A stretch of DNA of 64,000 nt from Nonomuraea fuscirosea (lineage in GTDB: Bacteria; Actinomycetota; Actinomycetes; Streptosporangiales; Streptosporangiaceae). The stretch lies in the NCBI RefSeq assembly GCF_003001935.1, contig NZ_PVNG01000036.1, positions 22,283 through 86,282 on the forward strand. Direction: 5' to 3'. The first letter of the stretch is position 1. Every line of letters begins with the position of its first letter. A program made the translations under genes and the position numbers. The notes under the pieces are model-generated. The model was not told the origin of the DNA. It saw nothing but the letters and a program-made list of their open reading frames with translations, and made no database searches. This document shows, piece after piece, positions 8,424-17,138 of this stretch.

Positions 8424-10070
8424 TCACGAGGTGAGCAGCTGGCTCGGCAGCAGCACCGCGTTCGCCAGGCCGCCACCCAGGATCAGCCCTGAGCCGACGG
8501 TCGCGGCGAAGGCCCCCTCATCCCCTCTGCGGCGCTGCGAGACCAGCTTGGCCACGCCGCCGAGCAGGATGGCGGCGGACGTGGCGGCGGGCAGCAGCAC
8601 GCCCAGCCCGAGCAGGGTCGTCAGGGCCGGCGTCCAGGCGAGCGCCAGTCCGGCCAGCCCGGCGGGGACGAGGAAGAGCAGGGCCGAGCTCGCGTACTCC
8701 GGCGACCCCCGGAGCAGGCCGTTCAGGAACTCCAGGGCACTCGACGTGGGCGCGGGGAAGGCGGCGGTGCCGACGCCGCCCAGCTCGCCGACCAGGAAGA
8801 GCAGCGTGATGCCCGTGCCCACGCCGGCGACGCTGCCGATCGCCTGGCAGGCGAGGAGCTGCCGGGTGCGGAGCGCGTCCCGCGCCGGCGCCGTGGCGGC
8901 GACCTTGGCCGCCTCGATGAAGTACGCCGACGCCAGCGCCGAGCCGCAGATGAGGCCGACGAGCAGGTACGCCGCCCCCTGCGGCACGTGGGCCAGCGCG
9001 AGGACGACCAGGGTGAGGAACTGCAGCACGCCCGTGGGCGCCATCCCGGTGGCGGCGTTGACCCGGTTGAGGATGACGGCGAAGAGCGGGGCGAGGACGA
9101 CGAGGGCGACGGCGATCGTCCGGTACGGCGGCGGCAGCGCCACGACAGCCGTTACCGTCACGGCGGCCACGCCCGCCGCCGCGAGCCATCGGTGGCCGCC
9201 TCTCCCCCGCATCGCCCTGACGGCGGCCCGGCGCGGCCCGTCCGCCGTTCTCGCCGCGAAACCGCAGGCGTAGCCGAGCAGCAGGCCCACGCCCACGGCG
9301 AGGATCCAGGGCGAGCCGAGATGCTCGGCGTAGGCGGGGGCGGGCCGCGGTGCCGCGCGCAGCGCGGTGGCGTACCAGACGACGAGGGAGTACGCCGCCC
9401 CGAGGCCGATCCAGACCGTGGCGGCCCCCGACAGGCGCAGACCGAGCCCGAAGAGCATCGGCGACAACGACAGGACGAGGTACGGCGGCAGGCCGGGAGC
9501 CGGTGGGAGAGAGTCCCGGCCGGCGACCGCAGCCGTGAACGCGAGCACGGCGGCGACGACGGCGGACACGACAATGAGACGCTGCCGCCCCGCGCCCGCG
9601 TCGCCGGAACCGGTGAGGGCGTGCATGAGGTCGATGACCGGCCACAACGCCGGATACTTCAGGCTGGGGTCACCGATGATCGAGGGGGCCAGGACGACGC
9701 CAAGGACGAGGCCCAGGAGGTTCGCCAGGAGCGCCAGGCCGACGAGCGCGATCCAGGCCGGCATGGGCGCGCCGCCCAGGAGCGCGGCGCCGATGCTCGT
9801 GTCGATCGCGGAGACCGCCAGGGTGCCGCCCGAGGCGGTCGCGTAGGTGACGAAGAGGGTCCGCCAGTCGAGCTTCCGCAGCAGGCGCAGGGCGGCGCCG
9901 CCGAGCAGCACGGTGATGATCGCGCCGCCGGATCCGGTGCCCGCCTTGAAGGCCAGGATGACGTTGAGCACGCTGAGGCAGCCGCCGAGCAGCACACCGA
10001 GGGCGACGGGCGCGAGCGTGAGGTGACGGGGTGACGGCGGCGGGGATTCCTCACGGGGGCCCGACGGCAT
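8424..10070 (-). CDS. OPT family oligopeptide/metal-chelate transporter
   Basis: About 548 residues from ATG 10070 with 13-15 predicted membrane segments across the whole length. The segment VLLGGCLSVLNVILAFKAGTG near residue 30 and the Gly-rich C-terminal GSGLILGGGLANAVLL are typical of bacterial members of the OPT/YSL superfamily, as is the central GMAPTGVLQFLTLV. OPT proteins move oligopeptides or metal-chelates by proton symport; the substrate here cannot be told from sequence. A longer frame reaches 10787 but its first 239 residues are translated repeats, so I reject it. The gene lies alone with no associated periplasmic or ATPase component, as expected for a secondary carrier. Confidence 0.8.
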   Translation of the reverse strand: MPSGPREESPPPSPRHLTLAPVALGVLLGGCLSVLNVILAFKAGTGSGGAIITVLLGGAALRLLRKLDWRTLFVTYATASGGTLAVSAIDTSIGAALLGGAPMPAWIALVGLALLANLLGLVLGVVLAPSIIGDPSLKYPALWPVIDLMHALTGSGDAGAGRQRLIVVSAVVAAVLAFTAAVAGRDSLPPAPGLPPYLVLSLSPMLFGLGLRLSGAATVWIGLGAAYSLVVWYATALRAAPRPAPAYAEHLGSPWILAVGVGLLLGYACGFAARTADGPRRAAVRAMRGRGGHRWLAAAGVAAVTVTAVVALPPPYRTIAVALVVLAPLFAVILNRVNAATGMAPTGVLQFLTLVVLALAHVPQGAAYLLVGLICGSALASAYFIEAAKVAATAPARDALRTRQLLACQAIGSVAGVGTGITLLFLVGELGGVGTAAFPAPTSSALEFLNGLLRGSPEYASSALLFLVPAGLAGLALAWTPALTTLLGLGVLLPAATSAAILLGGVAKLVSQRRRGDEGAFAATVGSGLILGGGLANAVLLPSQLLTS

Positions 10071-10423
10071 GAGCCGGCCTACGCCCGCTCGTGGAGCAGG
10101 CGCAGGCCGGCGGCATTCCGGAGACGGCGATCCCGCCTGGTCTCCACCAGAGATCCTCCTCACGAACGCGCGCACCGAGCAGGCCACGCACGGCACGCGT
10201 TCCTCCCGGCCGCGCACGCATGTCCACCCGGCGCGCACATGCCAGGCCGGCCGGGACGGCGGCCCCGCTGATCCCGAGCCCCCAGGATCTGACGGGGGCT
10301 CACCCGATGTCGAGTCGGCACCGGACGGCCCAGCTCCAGGCGGGCCGGCACCGGACGGGCCGACACCAGGCGGGCCGGCACCGGACGGCGTCGCCGCCGA
10401 GTGGCCGGTGGCACCTGGGTGGG
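10071..10423. other. Intergenic region with a 30-bp minisatellite
   Basis: No convincing gene is present in these 353 bases between the OPT transporter start and the epimerase stop (both on the minus strand). Positions 10316-10390 hold two and a half copies of a 30-base direct repeat starting CGGCACCGGACGG, with unit starts at 10316, 10346 and 10376. Open frames here translate to Gly/Pro/Ala repeats and end without a family match. The OPT promoter should lie in this gap, but I could not identify it. Confidence 0.7.
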
Positions 10424-11437
10424 TCAGGTCGGTCGGTCGGCCAGGTTCCGGAGGCGGGGTTCGCCGATCATCGTGAGCATGTCGGTGTGGGCGGGGGTCC
10501 AGCCGAGTTCGCCGCGCGTGCGGGGTGCGCGGCAGCGGCTCGATCCGGCCAGGATCAGGCCGCCCATGTCGCCCCACACACCGGCCGCCTCCTCCGGAGT
10601 CAGGGTGCGGGTGCCGCAGCCCAGGTCGTCCGCCACCGCCTCGGCGATCCACCGGTTCGGGATCTCGCCGGCGACCGCGTGGTACAGCGCGCCCGCGGCG
10701 CCCTTCTCCAGCGCCAGGGCGAAGAGCCGGACGACGTCGTCGATGTGCACGTTGGAGTAGGTGTTGAGTCCTTCGCCGACGTAGCACGCGGCACCGGTCG
10801 CGGCGACGGAGCCGTAGATCATCGAGAGGTGGCCGTGGTCCCCCGGTCCCCAGATGAGCCCCGGCCGGATGACCAGGGACCGCACCTGCCGCTCGGCCGC
10901 GGCGCGTACCGACCGCTCGACGCCGAGCCGGCGGGCGGCGAGCGGCTCGACCGTGAAGGGGTCGTCCTCGCCGAAGCTGTCCTCGCTCCAGGCGCCGCCC
11001 ATGCGCTGGATGAGAACGCCGGTGCCGGAGGTGAACACGAACGTCTTGCCGGTGCCGGCCAGGGCGTCGAGCAGTCCGGCGACCGCGCGTTCCTCCGTCC
11101 CCGGGTCCGGCTGGGCGGCGAAGATCACCGCGTCGGCTCGCCCGGCGGCCGCCAGAACGGCCTCGAACCTTCCGCGCTCCTCCTGGCCGGTGCCGGACAC
11201 TCCGGAAAGGCCGCCCGGCTCGTCGCCTGACGGGCCGGAGAAGTCACCGGACGGCTCCGAACGACCGCCGGGCGGGCCCGGCAGGTCGCCTGCCACGGGG
11301 GTGATGCCCTGGGCGGTCAGCCGGGCGGCGGCCTCACCGGAGCGGGCCAGGCCGGTGACCGTGTGACCCCGGGTCGCGAGGTGGCGTGCGACGGCTCCGC
11401 CGACGAAGCCGGTGGCGCCGACGACCAGGACGTTCAC
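10424..11437 (-). CDS. NAD-dependent epimerase/dehydratase family protein
   Basis: About 337 residues. The start VLVVGATGFVGGAVARHL is the Rossmann GxxGxxG dinucleotide-binding motif at residues 3-16. Later landmarks of the extended-SDR fold are VFTSGTGV, RPGLIWGPGDHG and NVHIDDV (the usual position for the substrate-side strand). The GTG start at 11437 overlaps the stop of the SDR gene (GTGA), so the two are one unit. Residues about 54-88 are an unusual Gly/Ser/Pro/Asp-rich insertion with repeated SGPSGD/SEPSGD units (11173-11278) after the second Rossmann strand. The usual YxxxK pair is not evident where expected, so it may be an atypical reductase or a ligand-binding member. Substrate unknown. 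Confidence 0.8.
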   Translation of the reverse strand: MNVLVVGATGFVGGAVARHLATRGHTVTGLARSGEAAARLTAQGITPVAGDLPGPPGGRSEPSGDFSGPSGDEPGGLSGVSGTGQEERGRFEAVLAAAGRADAVIFAAQPDPGTEERAVAGLLDALAGTGKTFVFTSGTGVLIQRMGGAWSEDSFGEDDPFTVEPLAARRLGVERSVRAAAERQVRSLVIRPGLIWGPGDHGHLSMIYGSVAATGAACYVGEGLNTYSNVHIDDVVRLFALALEKGAAGALYHAVAGEIPNRWIAEAVADDLGCGTRTLTPEEAAGVWGDMGGLILAGSSRCRAPRTRGELGWTPAHTDMLTMIGEPRLRNLADRPT

Positions 11438-12183
11438 TGCGGCAGGGTGCTGCGCTCGCCACCGTTGGCGACGATGACGGTGCCGTTGATGTAGCTGCTG
11501 TCGGCGTGGATGAGGAACTGGACGATCGAGGCGATCTCCTCGGGTTCGCCGATCCGCTCGCGCAGGTTGACCTTGCCCATCATCTCGATGTTCTCGCCGA
11601 GCATGGCGGTGGTGCCCGCGGTGCGGACCGGGCCGGGCGAGACCCCGTTGATCCGGACGCCGCTGGGGCCGAACTCCGTGGCCCAGGAGCGGGTCAGCAG
11701 TTCGATGGCGGCCTTCGACGCGCCGTACGCGCCCCCGATCGGGGCGGGGGAGGTCGCCGCGGTCGAGGTGATGTTGACGACGAAGCCGTGCCCGCGCTCG
11801 GCCATGCCCGGCGCCAGCGCGCCGACCAGCAGGAACGGGGCCCGCGTGTTGATGGCGAACTGCTCGTCGAAGCTCTCGGCGCTGGTGCCCGGCGTGCTGG
11901 TGAAGGTGTAGATCCCGGCGTTGTTGACCAGGATGTCCACCTTCCCGGCCGCGGCGGCCAGCGCCCGGGCCTCGCCGGCGTTCGCCAGGTCGGCCGTGAC
12001 GAAGCGCGCGGTGCCGCCGGCCGCGGTGATCTCCTTGACGAGCTGGGCGCCGCGTTCCGGGTCGCGGCCGTGGGCGACGACGTGGCTGCCGTCGGCGGCC
12101 AGCCGCAGCGCGACGGCGCGGCCGATGCCGGCGGTGGCGCCGGTCACGAGGGCGGTGAGGGTGCGTGCGGGAGCGATGGTCAT
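11434..12183 (-). CDS. SDR family oxidoreductase
   Basis: About 249 residues of classical short-chain dehydrogenase. ALVTGATAGIGRAVALRLA is the NAD(P)-binding TGxxxGxG motif; DILVNNAGIY is the NNAG motif; the catalytic Ser lies in VVNITSTAA, and the Tyr/Lys pair in YGASKAAIE. The C-terminal VSPGPVRT and GTVIVANGG complete the fold. The ATG at 12183 matches the family start; a longer frame to 12387 runs back into the divergent tetR gene. It overlaps the epimerase by four bases and diverges from a TetR-type gene 88 bases away, so it is probably the main target of that repressor. Substrate is unknown. Confidence 0.88.
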   Translation of the reverse strand: MTIAPARTLTALVTGATAGIGRAVALRLAADGSHVVAHGRDPERGAQLVKEITAAGGTARFVTADLANAGEARALAAAAGKVDILVNNAGIYTFTSTPGTSAESFDEQFAINTRAPFLLVGALAPGMAERGHGFVVNITSTAATSPAPIGGAYGASKAAIELLTRSWATEFGPSGVRINGVSPGPVRTAGTTAMLGENIEMMGKVNLRERIGEPEEIASIVQFLIHADSSYINGTVIVANGGERSTLPQ

Positions 12184-12202
12184 GGTGTCGGTCTCACTTT
12201 CT

Positions 12203-12257
12203 GGGTTGTTCTGTCCAGAAAACGTAGGGGCATTTTCTGGATTGCGCAACCCAATCC
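12203..12257. promoter_or_regulatory. Putative TetR operator region between SDR and tetR
   Basis: The short divergent gap holds nested inverted repeats: TTCTG-tc-CAGAA at 12209-12220, TTGCGCAA at 12242-12249, GGATTG/CAATCC arms at 12239-12257, and an outer pair GGGTTG (12203-12208) with CAACCC (12247-12252). The similar TTCTGG-containing halves are what a TetR-type dimer could bind to control both directions. Confidence 0.55.
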
Positions 12258-12271
12258 GGTAGGCTCTGGAC

Positions 12272-12910
12272 GTGCCCGAAGCAACCAAGCCCCGCCGCCT
12301 GACTCCGAAGGGCCAGGCGACGAAGAACCGCATCATCGAGGCGGCGACCGCGCTCATCGCCCAGCGCGGCGTGGCCGGCACCGGCATCGAGGACGTACGC
12401 GCCGCCGCGGGCGTCAGCGGCTCGCAGCTCTACCACTACTTCGCCAGCAAGCAGGCCCTGATCAGGGCGGTCATCACCCGTCAGGCCGACTCCGCGCTCG
12501 ATCCCGGCCTGCCGCGGATCACGGCGCTCGACAGCTTCGAGGCCCTGCGCGCCTGGGCCGACGCGGCGATCGAGCGCCAGCGGGAGAACGGCTGCCGTGG
12601 CGGCTGCGACCTCGGCACGCTGGCCGGCGAGCTGAGCGGCACCGACGAGGAGTCCAGGACCGACCTGGCCAACGGCTTCCTGCGCTGGAAGGACCTGATA
12701 CTCAACGGTCTGCGGGCCATGCGCGAACGCGACGAGTTGCGCGCCGACGCCGACCTCGACGAGCTCGCCTTCGCGCTGCTCTCCGCCCACCAGGGCGGCA
12801 CGCTGCTGTCGCAGACGGTGCTCGACGTGCAGCCCCTGGAGGCGTCGATGAACGCGACGCTGGCCTACATCCGCTCGTTCGCCACGGACCAGCGGCAGCC
12901 CGTACGGTAA
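12272..12910 (+). CDS. TetR/AcrR family transcriptional regulator
   Basis: 212 residues starting at GTG 12272. The N-terminal helix-turn-helix (RIIEAATALIAQRGVAGTGI followed by VRAAAGVSGSQLYHYFASK) is a typical TetR DNA-binding domain at residues about 18-65. The C-terminal ligand-binding half contains a conserved-looking GCRGGCDLGTLAGEL segment with two Cys, as in the TetR C-terminal family of YxaF/LmrA-type regulators. It diverges from the SDR/epimerase pair, which it probably represses together with itself. No Shine-Dalgarno is obvious and the start lies six bases after a TAGGCT, so it may be leaderless. Confidence 0.85.
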   Translation: MPEATKPRRLTPKGQATKNRIIEAATALIAQRGVAGTGIEDVRAAAGVSGSQLYHYFASKQALIRAVITRQADSALDPGLPRITALDSFEALRAWADAAIERQRENGCRGGCDLGTLAGELSGTDEESRTDLANGFLRWKDLILNGLRAMRERDELRADADLDELAFALLSAHQGGTLLSQTVLDVQPLEASMNATLAYIRSFATDQRQPVR

Positions 12911-12971
12911 GGGCAGTTATCTCCCTTTTGCCCTGTCCACCTATAGTGAGGTTTACCTACCCGATATACAT

Positions 12972-13008
12972 AAAAGCGGCCGCCCCCGTCCCGTGTGGTG
13001 GCCGTTTT
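12972..13008 (+). terminator. Imperfect hairpin with T-run before the ABC operon
   Basis: An imperfect inverted repeat pairs AAAAGCGGCCGCC with GGTGGCCGTTTT and ends in a short T-run, 60 bases after the tetR stop and just upstream of the binding-protein start. It could end the tetR transcript or act as a leader hairpin. A weaker 6-bp stem AGGGCA/TGCCCT lies at 12910-12934. Confidence 0.35.
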
Positions 13009-13022
13009 GCTCAGGAGTCACC

Positions 13023-14522
13023 TTGACCAGGAAGTTCGCCGGCGTCGCGGTCGCCTTGGCCCTCGCACTCGCCGCATGCGGATCGGACCCGGCGGCCGCG
13101 CCCCAGGAGGGCGCGGGCAGCGGCGCCGCCACGATCGAGATCGGCTCCCTGTACGAGCCGCAGAACCTCGACAACACCGCCGGCGGCGGCCAGGGCGTGA
13201 CGGAGACGTTCAACGGGAACGTCTACGAGGGTTTGTACCGGCTCACCGACGCGGGCCAGGTGGAGAACCTGCTGGCGGAGAGCGAGAAGGTGTCGGACGA
13301 CGGCCTCACCTACACCTTCGAGCTGCGCCAGGGCGTGACGTTCCACTCCGGCAAGGCGCTGACGGCCGCGGACGTCAAGCACAGCATCGAGCGGGTGAGC
13401 GCCGAGGACTCGCAGTCGGCGCGCAAGAGCCAGCTCCAGGTGATCAAGTCGGTGACCGCGCCCGACGAGCACACCGTGGTGGTCAAGCTCTCCAGCAGGT
13501 CGATCTCCCTGCTCTACAACCTCAGCTACGTGTGGATCGTCAACGCCGACGTCAAGGACCTGACGACCGGTGAGGACGGTACGGGGCCGTACAAGCTGGG
13601 GTCGTGGAAGCGCGGCTCGACGCTCAGCCTGGAGCCCTTCCCCGGTTACTGGGGTCCGAAGCCGGCCAACGGCGGCGTGGTGTTCCACTACTTCACCGAG
13701 GCCACCGCGCTCAACAACGCGCTGATCACCGGCGCCGTGGACGTCGTCACCAGCGAGCAGAGCCCCGACGCGCTGGCCCAGTTCACCGGCAACCCCGACT
13801 ACAAGGTGGCCGAGGGTCACTCCACGACCAAGCTGCTGCTCGCCTTCAACGACAGGAAGGCGCCGTTCGACAAGCCGCTGGTGCGCAAGGCCGTCTCCTC
13901 GGCGATCGACGACGCCAAGCTGCTGGAGTCGATCTGGGCCGGGCACGGCAGCCTGATCGGCTCGATGGTGCCGCCCACGGACCCGTGGTACGAGGACCTG
14001 ACGAAGGTCAACCCGTACGACGTCGAGCTGGCCAAGAAGCAGCTCGCCGAGGCGGGCTACGCCGGCGGCTTCCGCTTCACCCTGGACACGCCCAACTACG
14101 ACCCGCATCCGACGGTGGCCACGTTCGTCAAGAGCGAGCTGGCCAAGGTCGGCATCACCGTCGACATCAACGTGATCACCGCCGACGAGTGGTACAGCAA
14201 GGTGTTCAAGAAGCGTGACTTCGCCGCCACTCTCCAGGAGCACGTCAACGACCGCGACGTGGTCTGGTACGGCAACCCCGACTTCTACTGGGGCTACGAC
14301 AACAAGCAGGTCACCGGCTGGGTCGAGCAGGCGGAGCGGGCCAAGACCGCCGAGGAGCAGACCGAGCTGCTGAAGAAGGCCAACCGGCAGATCGCCGAGG
14401 ACGCCGCCAGCGACTGGCTCTACCTCTATCCGCAGATCGTCGTGGCCTCCTCCAAGCTGTCGGGCTATCCGGTCAACGGCCTGAACTCGCAGTTCTACGC
14501 GTACGGGATCAAGAAGGGCTGA
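13023..14522 (+). CDS. ABC transporter substrate-binding lipoprotein (SBP_bac_5; peptide/nickel type)
   Basis: 499 residues from the TTG at 13023, chosen because AGGAG lies seven bases upstream and the product then begins with a perfect lipoprotein signal: TRKFAGVAVALALALAAC, lipobox L16-A-A-C19. The mature part is a family 5 binding protein: LYEPQNLDNTAGG, YTFELRQGVTFHSGKALTAADV, GTGPYKLGSW and the later FNDRKAPFDKPLVRKAV. These proteins deliver dipeptides, oligopeptides or nickel chelates to a DppBCDF-type permease, and the four following genes are exactly that set. It shares one base with the permease start (TGATG). Substrate cannot be read from sequence. Confidence 0.92.
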   Translation: MTRKFAGVAVALALALAACGSDPAAAPQEGAGSGAATIEIGSLYEPQNLDNTAGGGQGVTETFNGNVYEGLYRLTDAGQVENLLAESEKVSDDGLTYTFELRQGVTFHSGKALTAADVKHSIERVSAEDSQSARKSQLQVIKSVTAPDEHTVVVKLSSRSISLLYNLSYVWIVNADVKDLTTGEDGTGPYKLGSWKRGSTLSLEPFPGYWGPKPANGGVVFHYFTEATALNNALITGAVDVVTSEQSPDALAQFTGNPDYKVAEGHSTTKLLLAFNDRKAPFDKPLVRKAVSSAIDDAKLLESIWAGHGSLIGSMVPPTDPWYEDLTKVNPYDVELAKKQLAEAGYAGGFRFTLDTPNYDPHPTVATFVKSELAKVGITVDINVITADEWYSKVFKKRDFAATLQEHVNDRDVVWYGNPDFYWGYDNKQVTGWVEQAERAKTAEEQTELLKKANRQIAEDAASDWLYLYPQIVVASSKLSGYPVNGLNSQFYAYGIKKG

Positions 14523-15481
14523 TGGCGCGTTACCTGCTGCGCCGCACGGCCTTCCTGCTCGGCTCGCTGCTGCTGGCGGCCTCGCTGCTGTTCGTGCTGC
14601 TGCGGCTGCTGCCCGGCGATCCGGCCAACGCCCTGCTGTCCATCGGCGCGACCCCTGAGCAGATCGCGGCGGCGCGCCGCCAGACCGGCTCCGACCTGCC
14701 GCTGCCCGAGCAGTTCGGCGCCTGGCTGGGCGGCCTGGCCCGGCTCGACCTCGGCACCTCCTACGTCAGCAAGCTGCCGGTCGGCGGCGAGATCGCGGCC
14801 CGGCTGGTGGTCACCGTGCCGCTGACGCTGCTGGCGTTCGCCCTGGCGGTGGTGGTGGCGGTGCCGGTCGGGTTCCTGGCCGCGCACCGGGCGCAGCGCT
14901 GGTACGGGCCGCTGCTGAGCGGTTTCGCGCAGCTCGGGATCGCGGTGCCGGTGTTCTGGATCGGCATGCTGCTGGTGACGGTGTTCGCGCTGCGCCTGCG
15001 GCTGCTGCCGGCCGGCGGGTTCCCGCGCGAGGACTGGGCCGAGCCGGGACGGGCGCTGGCGGCGCTGACCCTGCCGGTCGTCACCATCGCGCTGGTCATG
15101 TCGGCCTCACTGATCCGCTACGTCCGCTCGGCCACGCTGGACGTGCTGGGCAGCGACCACCTGCGCACCGCGCGGGCGCTGGGCGAGTCGTTCGCCGGCG
15201 CCATGTGGCGGCACGGCCTGCGCAACGCGGCCGGGCCGGTCATCGCGGTGCTCGGCATCGAACTGGCCACGACGTTCCTCGGCGCGGTGGTGGTGGAGAG
15301 CGTGTTCGCGCTGCCGGGGCTCGGCACCCTGCTCATCGAGGGCATCTCCGAGCACGACTATCCGGTGATCCAGGGTGTGCTCGCGGTCAGCACGTTCGCG
15401 GTCCTGGTGATCGGGTTCGCCGCCGACGTGGCGCAGCGGCTGGTCGATCCGCGGCTGCGGACCCGTCTGGGGCGGTCGTGA
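14522..15481 (+). CDS. ABC transporter permease, DppB/NikB type
   Basis: 319 residues with six predicted membrane segments. The N-terminal MARYLLRRTAFLLGSLLLAA leads into the first segment, followed by an extracytoplasmic region and the permease core. The cytoplasmic EAA loop is recognisable as LGSDHLRTARALGESFAGAMWRHGLRNA, which contacts the ATPases. FLGAVVVESVFALPGLGTLL is characteristic of DppB/OppB-type subunits. Start overlaps the binding-protein stop by one base and its own stop overlaps the next gene (GTGA), so it is translationally coupled in the five-gene importer operon. Confidence 0.92.
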   Translation: MARYLLRRTAFLLGSLLLAASLLFVLLRLLPGDPANALLSIGATPEQIAAARRQTGSDLPLPEQFGAWLGGLARLDLGTSYVSKLPVGGEIAARLVVTVPLTLLAFALAVVVAVPVGFLAAHRAQRWYGPLLSGFAQLGIAVPVFWIGMLLVTVFALRLRLLPAGGFPREDWAEPGRALAALTLPVVTIALVMSASLIRYVRSATLDVLGSDHLRTARALGESFAGAMWRHGLRNAAGPVIAVLGIELATTFLGAVVVESVFALPGLGTLLIEGISEHDYPVIQGVLAVSTFAVLVIGFAADVAQRLVDPRLRTRLGRS

Positions 15482-16287
15482 GGGGGCTCGGGAGCAAGGG
15501 GCTCGCCGCGGGGTGCGTGCTGGTCGGCGTGGTGCTCGGGGTGGCCGTCGTGTCGCTGGTGTGGCTGCCGTACGATCCGGCCGACACCTCGGGCGGCCGG
15601 CTGGTCCCGCCGGGGGGCGAGCACCTGCTGGGCACCGACAAGCTGGGCCGCGACCTGCTCACCCAGCTGATGATCGGCGCCCGCATCGCGCTTGTAGCGG
15701 GCGGCGGTTCGGTGCTGCTCGGCGGCGTGCTCGGGGTGCTGGCCGGGCTGGCCGCCGGATTCGCGACGCGGTGGCTCGACGACGCGCTCGCGGCGGCGCT
15801 GGACGCGCTCATCGCCTTCCCGACCCTGCTGCTGGCCATGCTGGTGGTGGCGGTGCGGCAGGCGTCCCTCGGCTCGGCGGTGCTGGCCATCGGGCTGGCC
15901 ATGTCGGCGGTGGTCGCGCGGCTGACGCGGATCCTGGTCAAGCGGGTGCTCGCGCAGGACTACATCACGGCGGCGCGTACGTCGGGCAGCTCGTGGCCGC
16001 GGATCATCGCCGAGCACGTGCTGCCGAACATCTGGCCGACGCTGCTGGTCAACCTGGCCCTCCAGCTCGGCCTGGCCGTGCTGGCCGAGGCGTCGCTGTC
16101 CTACCTCGGCCTCGGCCCGCCCCCGCCGAACGCGTCCTGGGGGCGGCTGCTGCACGAGGCGCAGGCCACCGTGCTCACCGCGCCGGTGGGCGCGATCGCG
16201 CCGGGCGTGCTGCTGGTCGTGCTCGTCGTCGGCGTGAACCTGGTCGCCGACGGGCTGCGCGACCTCGCCCCTGGGAGGAGCCGATGA
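15478..16287 (+). CDS. ABC transporter permease, DppC/NikC type
   Basis: 269 residues starting at GTG 15478 inside a GTGA overlap. The N-terminal membrane segment is followed by GTDKLGRDLLTQLMIGARIAL, a hallmark of DppC/OppC subunits, then four or five membrane segments and the EAA loop AQDYITAARTSGSSWPRIIAEHVLPN. SLSYLGLGPPPPNASWGRLL is another DppC signature. With the preceding permease it forms the membrane channel. The next gene begins inside its stop codon (ATGA), preceded by GGGAGGAG. Confidence 0.92.
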   Translation: MRGLGSKGLAAGCVLVGVVLGVAVVSLVWLPYDPADTSGGRLVPPGGEHLLGTDKLGRDLLTQLMIGARIALVAGGGSVLLGGVLGVLAGLAAGFATRWLDDALAAALDALIAFPTLLLAMLVVAVRQASLGSAVLAIGLAMSAVVARLTRILVKRVLAQDYITAARTSGSSWPRIIAEHVLPNIWPTLLVNLALQLGLAVLAEASLSYLGLGPPPPNASWGRLLHEAQATVLTAPVGAIAPGVLLVVLVVGVNLVADGLRDLAPGRSR

Positions 16288-17138
16288 CCGGGGAGAAGCC
16301 GATGGTCCCGGACCGGTCGCCGGCACCGGGGATCCCGGCGGAGCCGGCCGCCCTGCTCGACGTGGACGGCCTGTCGGTGCGCCGGGCCGACGGGCACGAG
16401 CTGCTGCGCGGCGTGTCGTTCACGCTGGCGCCCGGTGAGCGGCTGGGCCTGATCGGCGAGTCGGGGTCGGGCAAGTCGCTGACCGCGCTGGCCGTCCTGG
16501 GCCTGCTGCCCGCCGGGCTCAGCGCGCACGGCAGCGTGCTGCTGGCCGGCACGCAGATCGTCGGCGCGCGGGACCGCCGGCTGGACCGCGTCCGCGGGCG
16601 GACGGTGAGCGCGGTGTTCCAGGAGCCGCTCACGGCGCTGGACCCGCTGATGCGCATCGGCAGGCAGCTCGCCGGGCCGATCCGGCGCCGGCGCGGGCTG
16701 CGCGGCGCGGCGCTGCGGGCCGCCGTCTCGACCGCGCTGGACGAGGTCCGCCTGCCGGAACGGGTCGCGGGCGCGTACCCGCACGAGATCTCCGGCGGCC
16801 AACGGCAGCGCGCGGCCCTCGCCATGGCGCTGGCCTGCGAGCCCGACCTGCTGATCGCCGACGAGCCGACCACGGCGCTCGACGTGACCGTGCAGGCCGA
16901 GGTGCTCGCGCTGCTCAACGGGCTGGTCTCGGGCCGGTCGATGGCGCTGCTGCTCATCGGCCACGATCTGGCCGTGGTCGCGGACGTGACGGACCGGCTG
17001 GCCGTGCTCGAACGCGGCTCGCTGGTGGAGACGGGAAGGGCGGAGGACATCGTGCGCGAACCACGGCACCCCTACACCCGTGCGCTGGTGGAGAGCGCGG
17101 AGGCGTTCGAGGCCGAGTTCGATCGGCTGGCGCCATGA
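16284..17138 (+). CDS. ABC transporter ATP-binding protein, DppD/NikD type
   Basis: 284 residues. Walker A GESGSGKS at residues 58-65, Q-loop in VFQEPLTALDP, signature motif ISGGQRQR, Walker B LLIADEPTTALD near residue 190, and the switch His in IGHDLAVV. The C-terminal REPRHPYTRALVES is typical of Dpp/Opp ATPases. The first 20 residues are a variable extension. It powers the DppBC channel together with the next gene. A strong GGGAGGAG precedes the ATG and the stop overlaps the next start (ATGA). Confidence 0.92.
   Translation: MTGEKPMVPDRSPAPGIPAEPAALLDVDGLSVRRADGHELLRGVSFTLAPGERLGLIGESGSGKSLTALAVLGLLPAGLSAHGSVLLAGTQIVGARDRRLDRVRGRTVSAVFQEPLTALDPLMRIGRQLAGPIRRRRGLRGAALRAAVSTALDEVRLPERVAGAYPHEISGGQRQRAALAMALACEPDLLIADEPTTALDVTVQAEVLALLNGLVSGRSMALLLIGHDLAVVADVTDRLAVLERGSLVETGRAEDIVREPRHPYTRALVESAEAFEAEFDRLAP

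Noticed and set aside
10071..10787. N-terminal extension of the OPT transporter to 10787
   Set aside because: The extra 239 residues are translated minisatellite and antisense epimerase sequence; the ATG at 10070 directly precedes the first membrane helix.
12944..12962. Iron-box (DtxR/IdeR) site before the ABC importer
   Set aside because: TGAGGTTTACCTA has only short arms and lacks the TTAGGTTAG half-site pattern, so I do not call metal regulation.
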